Origin: Oppiella nova
Taxonomy: Eukaryota; Arthropoda; Arachnida; Sarcoptiformes; Oppiidae
DNA: 31,390 nt
Assembly (NCBI GenBank): GCA_905397405.1
Contig: CAJPVJ010000228.1
Location: 1-31,390 of the forward strand
Direction: 5' to 3'
Shown here: piece after piece, positions 30,879 through 31,390 of the stretch
Numbering within the stretch: the stretch's first letter is position 1
How the letters are laid out: each line of letters starts with the position of its first letter
The notes under the pieces: model-generated
Database searches by the model: none
The model's input: the letters and a program-made list of their open reading frames with translations, nothing else
Told to the model about the DNA's origin: nothing
Position numbers and translations under genes: made by a program

Positions 30879-31297
30879 TTAAAATCTCGGGATTTGATTC
30901 ATTAATATTTTATATGTTTTATTTGACTCGTAATTGACGGCCGATGTCGTAAATATGATAAACAAAAACACTGTCCCGTATAATGTCATAATATAACCTA
31001 TTAAAAAAATCAATAGTGCACCAATTGGCTCAAATGTGACCACGTACAACATGAATATTATAAGCAAACTTAGCATAGTCCATACAATTAGTAGCACTTT
31101 AGACCAATAGGTGGTGTTATAGTCGTTGATATCTAAATATATTTCATTCAATGAGCGCATCATTTGCGTTAAATATCTTGCGTTATATTTATTATAATTT
31201 TTAAAAATATTAATAAATTGTTTGTTAATTAAAAATATTTTTAGTTTAAGGTATTTGCATAATAAATATAAGTAAACCAACAACCACAAACACGATG
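30879..31297 (-). pseudogene. C-terminal half of a third receptor-like gene, fused to a MIF fragment
   Basis: The frame reads TSCLWLLVYLYLLCKYLKLK, a helix, then YWSKVLLIVW, a last helix, and SAVNYESNKTYKILMNQIP. This lines up with residues from about 205 to the end of the 346-residue receptors (YWSKILLCFY and VNYEANKSYVLMNQ). It ends at the same place, again without helix 7. There is no ATG. Upstream the frame runs on into 31298-31390, which is an inverted MIF exon A fragment and not receptor sequence, so the N-terminal half has been replaced. It is probably a broken gene. Confidence 0.75.
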
Positions 31298-31390
31298 TCA
31301 AAGTTGCCGTTTTTGTGAAAAAGTCTTTAGGTATGCCGAACGGGGCAGGGATGTAAACAGTTGTATGTGAGACATAATTTGACCTTGGTA
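31298..31390 (-). repeat. 93-bp perfect inverted repeat, right copy (MIF exon fragment)
   Basis: It is identical to the reverse complement of 30077-30169 and reaches the last base of the window, so the repeat may continue beyond. It joins the receptor fragment at 31297/31298, where similarity to the MIF exon ends after a shared TTTGA. Confidence 0.95.

Overview
The window is a very AT-rich animal nuclear locus. The evidence is short GT/AG introns, a Ty3-type LTR retrotransposon, six-helix proteins resembling arthropod gustatory receptors, long-form C-type lectins and MIF-like exons. The receptor type and the expanded families of small secreted proteins suggest an arthropod, perhaps a mite; this taxon call is inference only. 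Nothing here looks prokaryotic.

Layout. Positions 1-1480 are AT-rich with no gene, apart from a weak solo-LTR candidate. Positions 1491-7850 hold a nearly whole Ty3-like element on the minus strand (gag at 5737-7821, pol at 2111-5647). Positions 9257-15300 hold a tandem cluster of small secreted cysteine-rich peptide genes (plus strand) facing three-exon C-type lectin genes (minus strand). Lectins A (10973-11852) and B (12766-13635) have complete spliced frames; C (14428-15300) has a frameshift. Positions 16254-16430 hold a near-perfect 53-bp hairpin that is absent from a paralogous copy of the same flank near 25830. Positions 17338-20915 and 25861-29446 are two arms of a roughly 3.6-kb inverted duplication. 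Each arm holds one cysteine-rich peptide gene, one decayed lectin domain exon and one receptor-like gene. The 5-kb spacer holds a MIF-like fragment, a repeat-expanded relic of the lectin N-terminal module, a standalone intact version of that module and several local duplications. The right end (30077-31390) holds a second decayed MIF-like gene and the C-terminal half of a third receptor. Both are bounded by a perfect 93-bp inverted repeat that ends exactly at the window edge.

How it fits together. The repeating unit is a tail-to-tail pair, peptide gene on one strand and lectin gene on the other, copied at least four times and later captured with a receptor gene in the inverted duplication. 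Both peptide and lectin products carry signal peptides, so this is probably a lineage-specific locus of secreted proteins evolving by birth and death. Targets, tissue and function cannot be read from sequence. The most notable items are the inverted duplication, the modular exon shuffling (lectin N-terminal exon, CDGGVC tail, basic KS-repeat exon, MIF exons) and the inserted hairpin.
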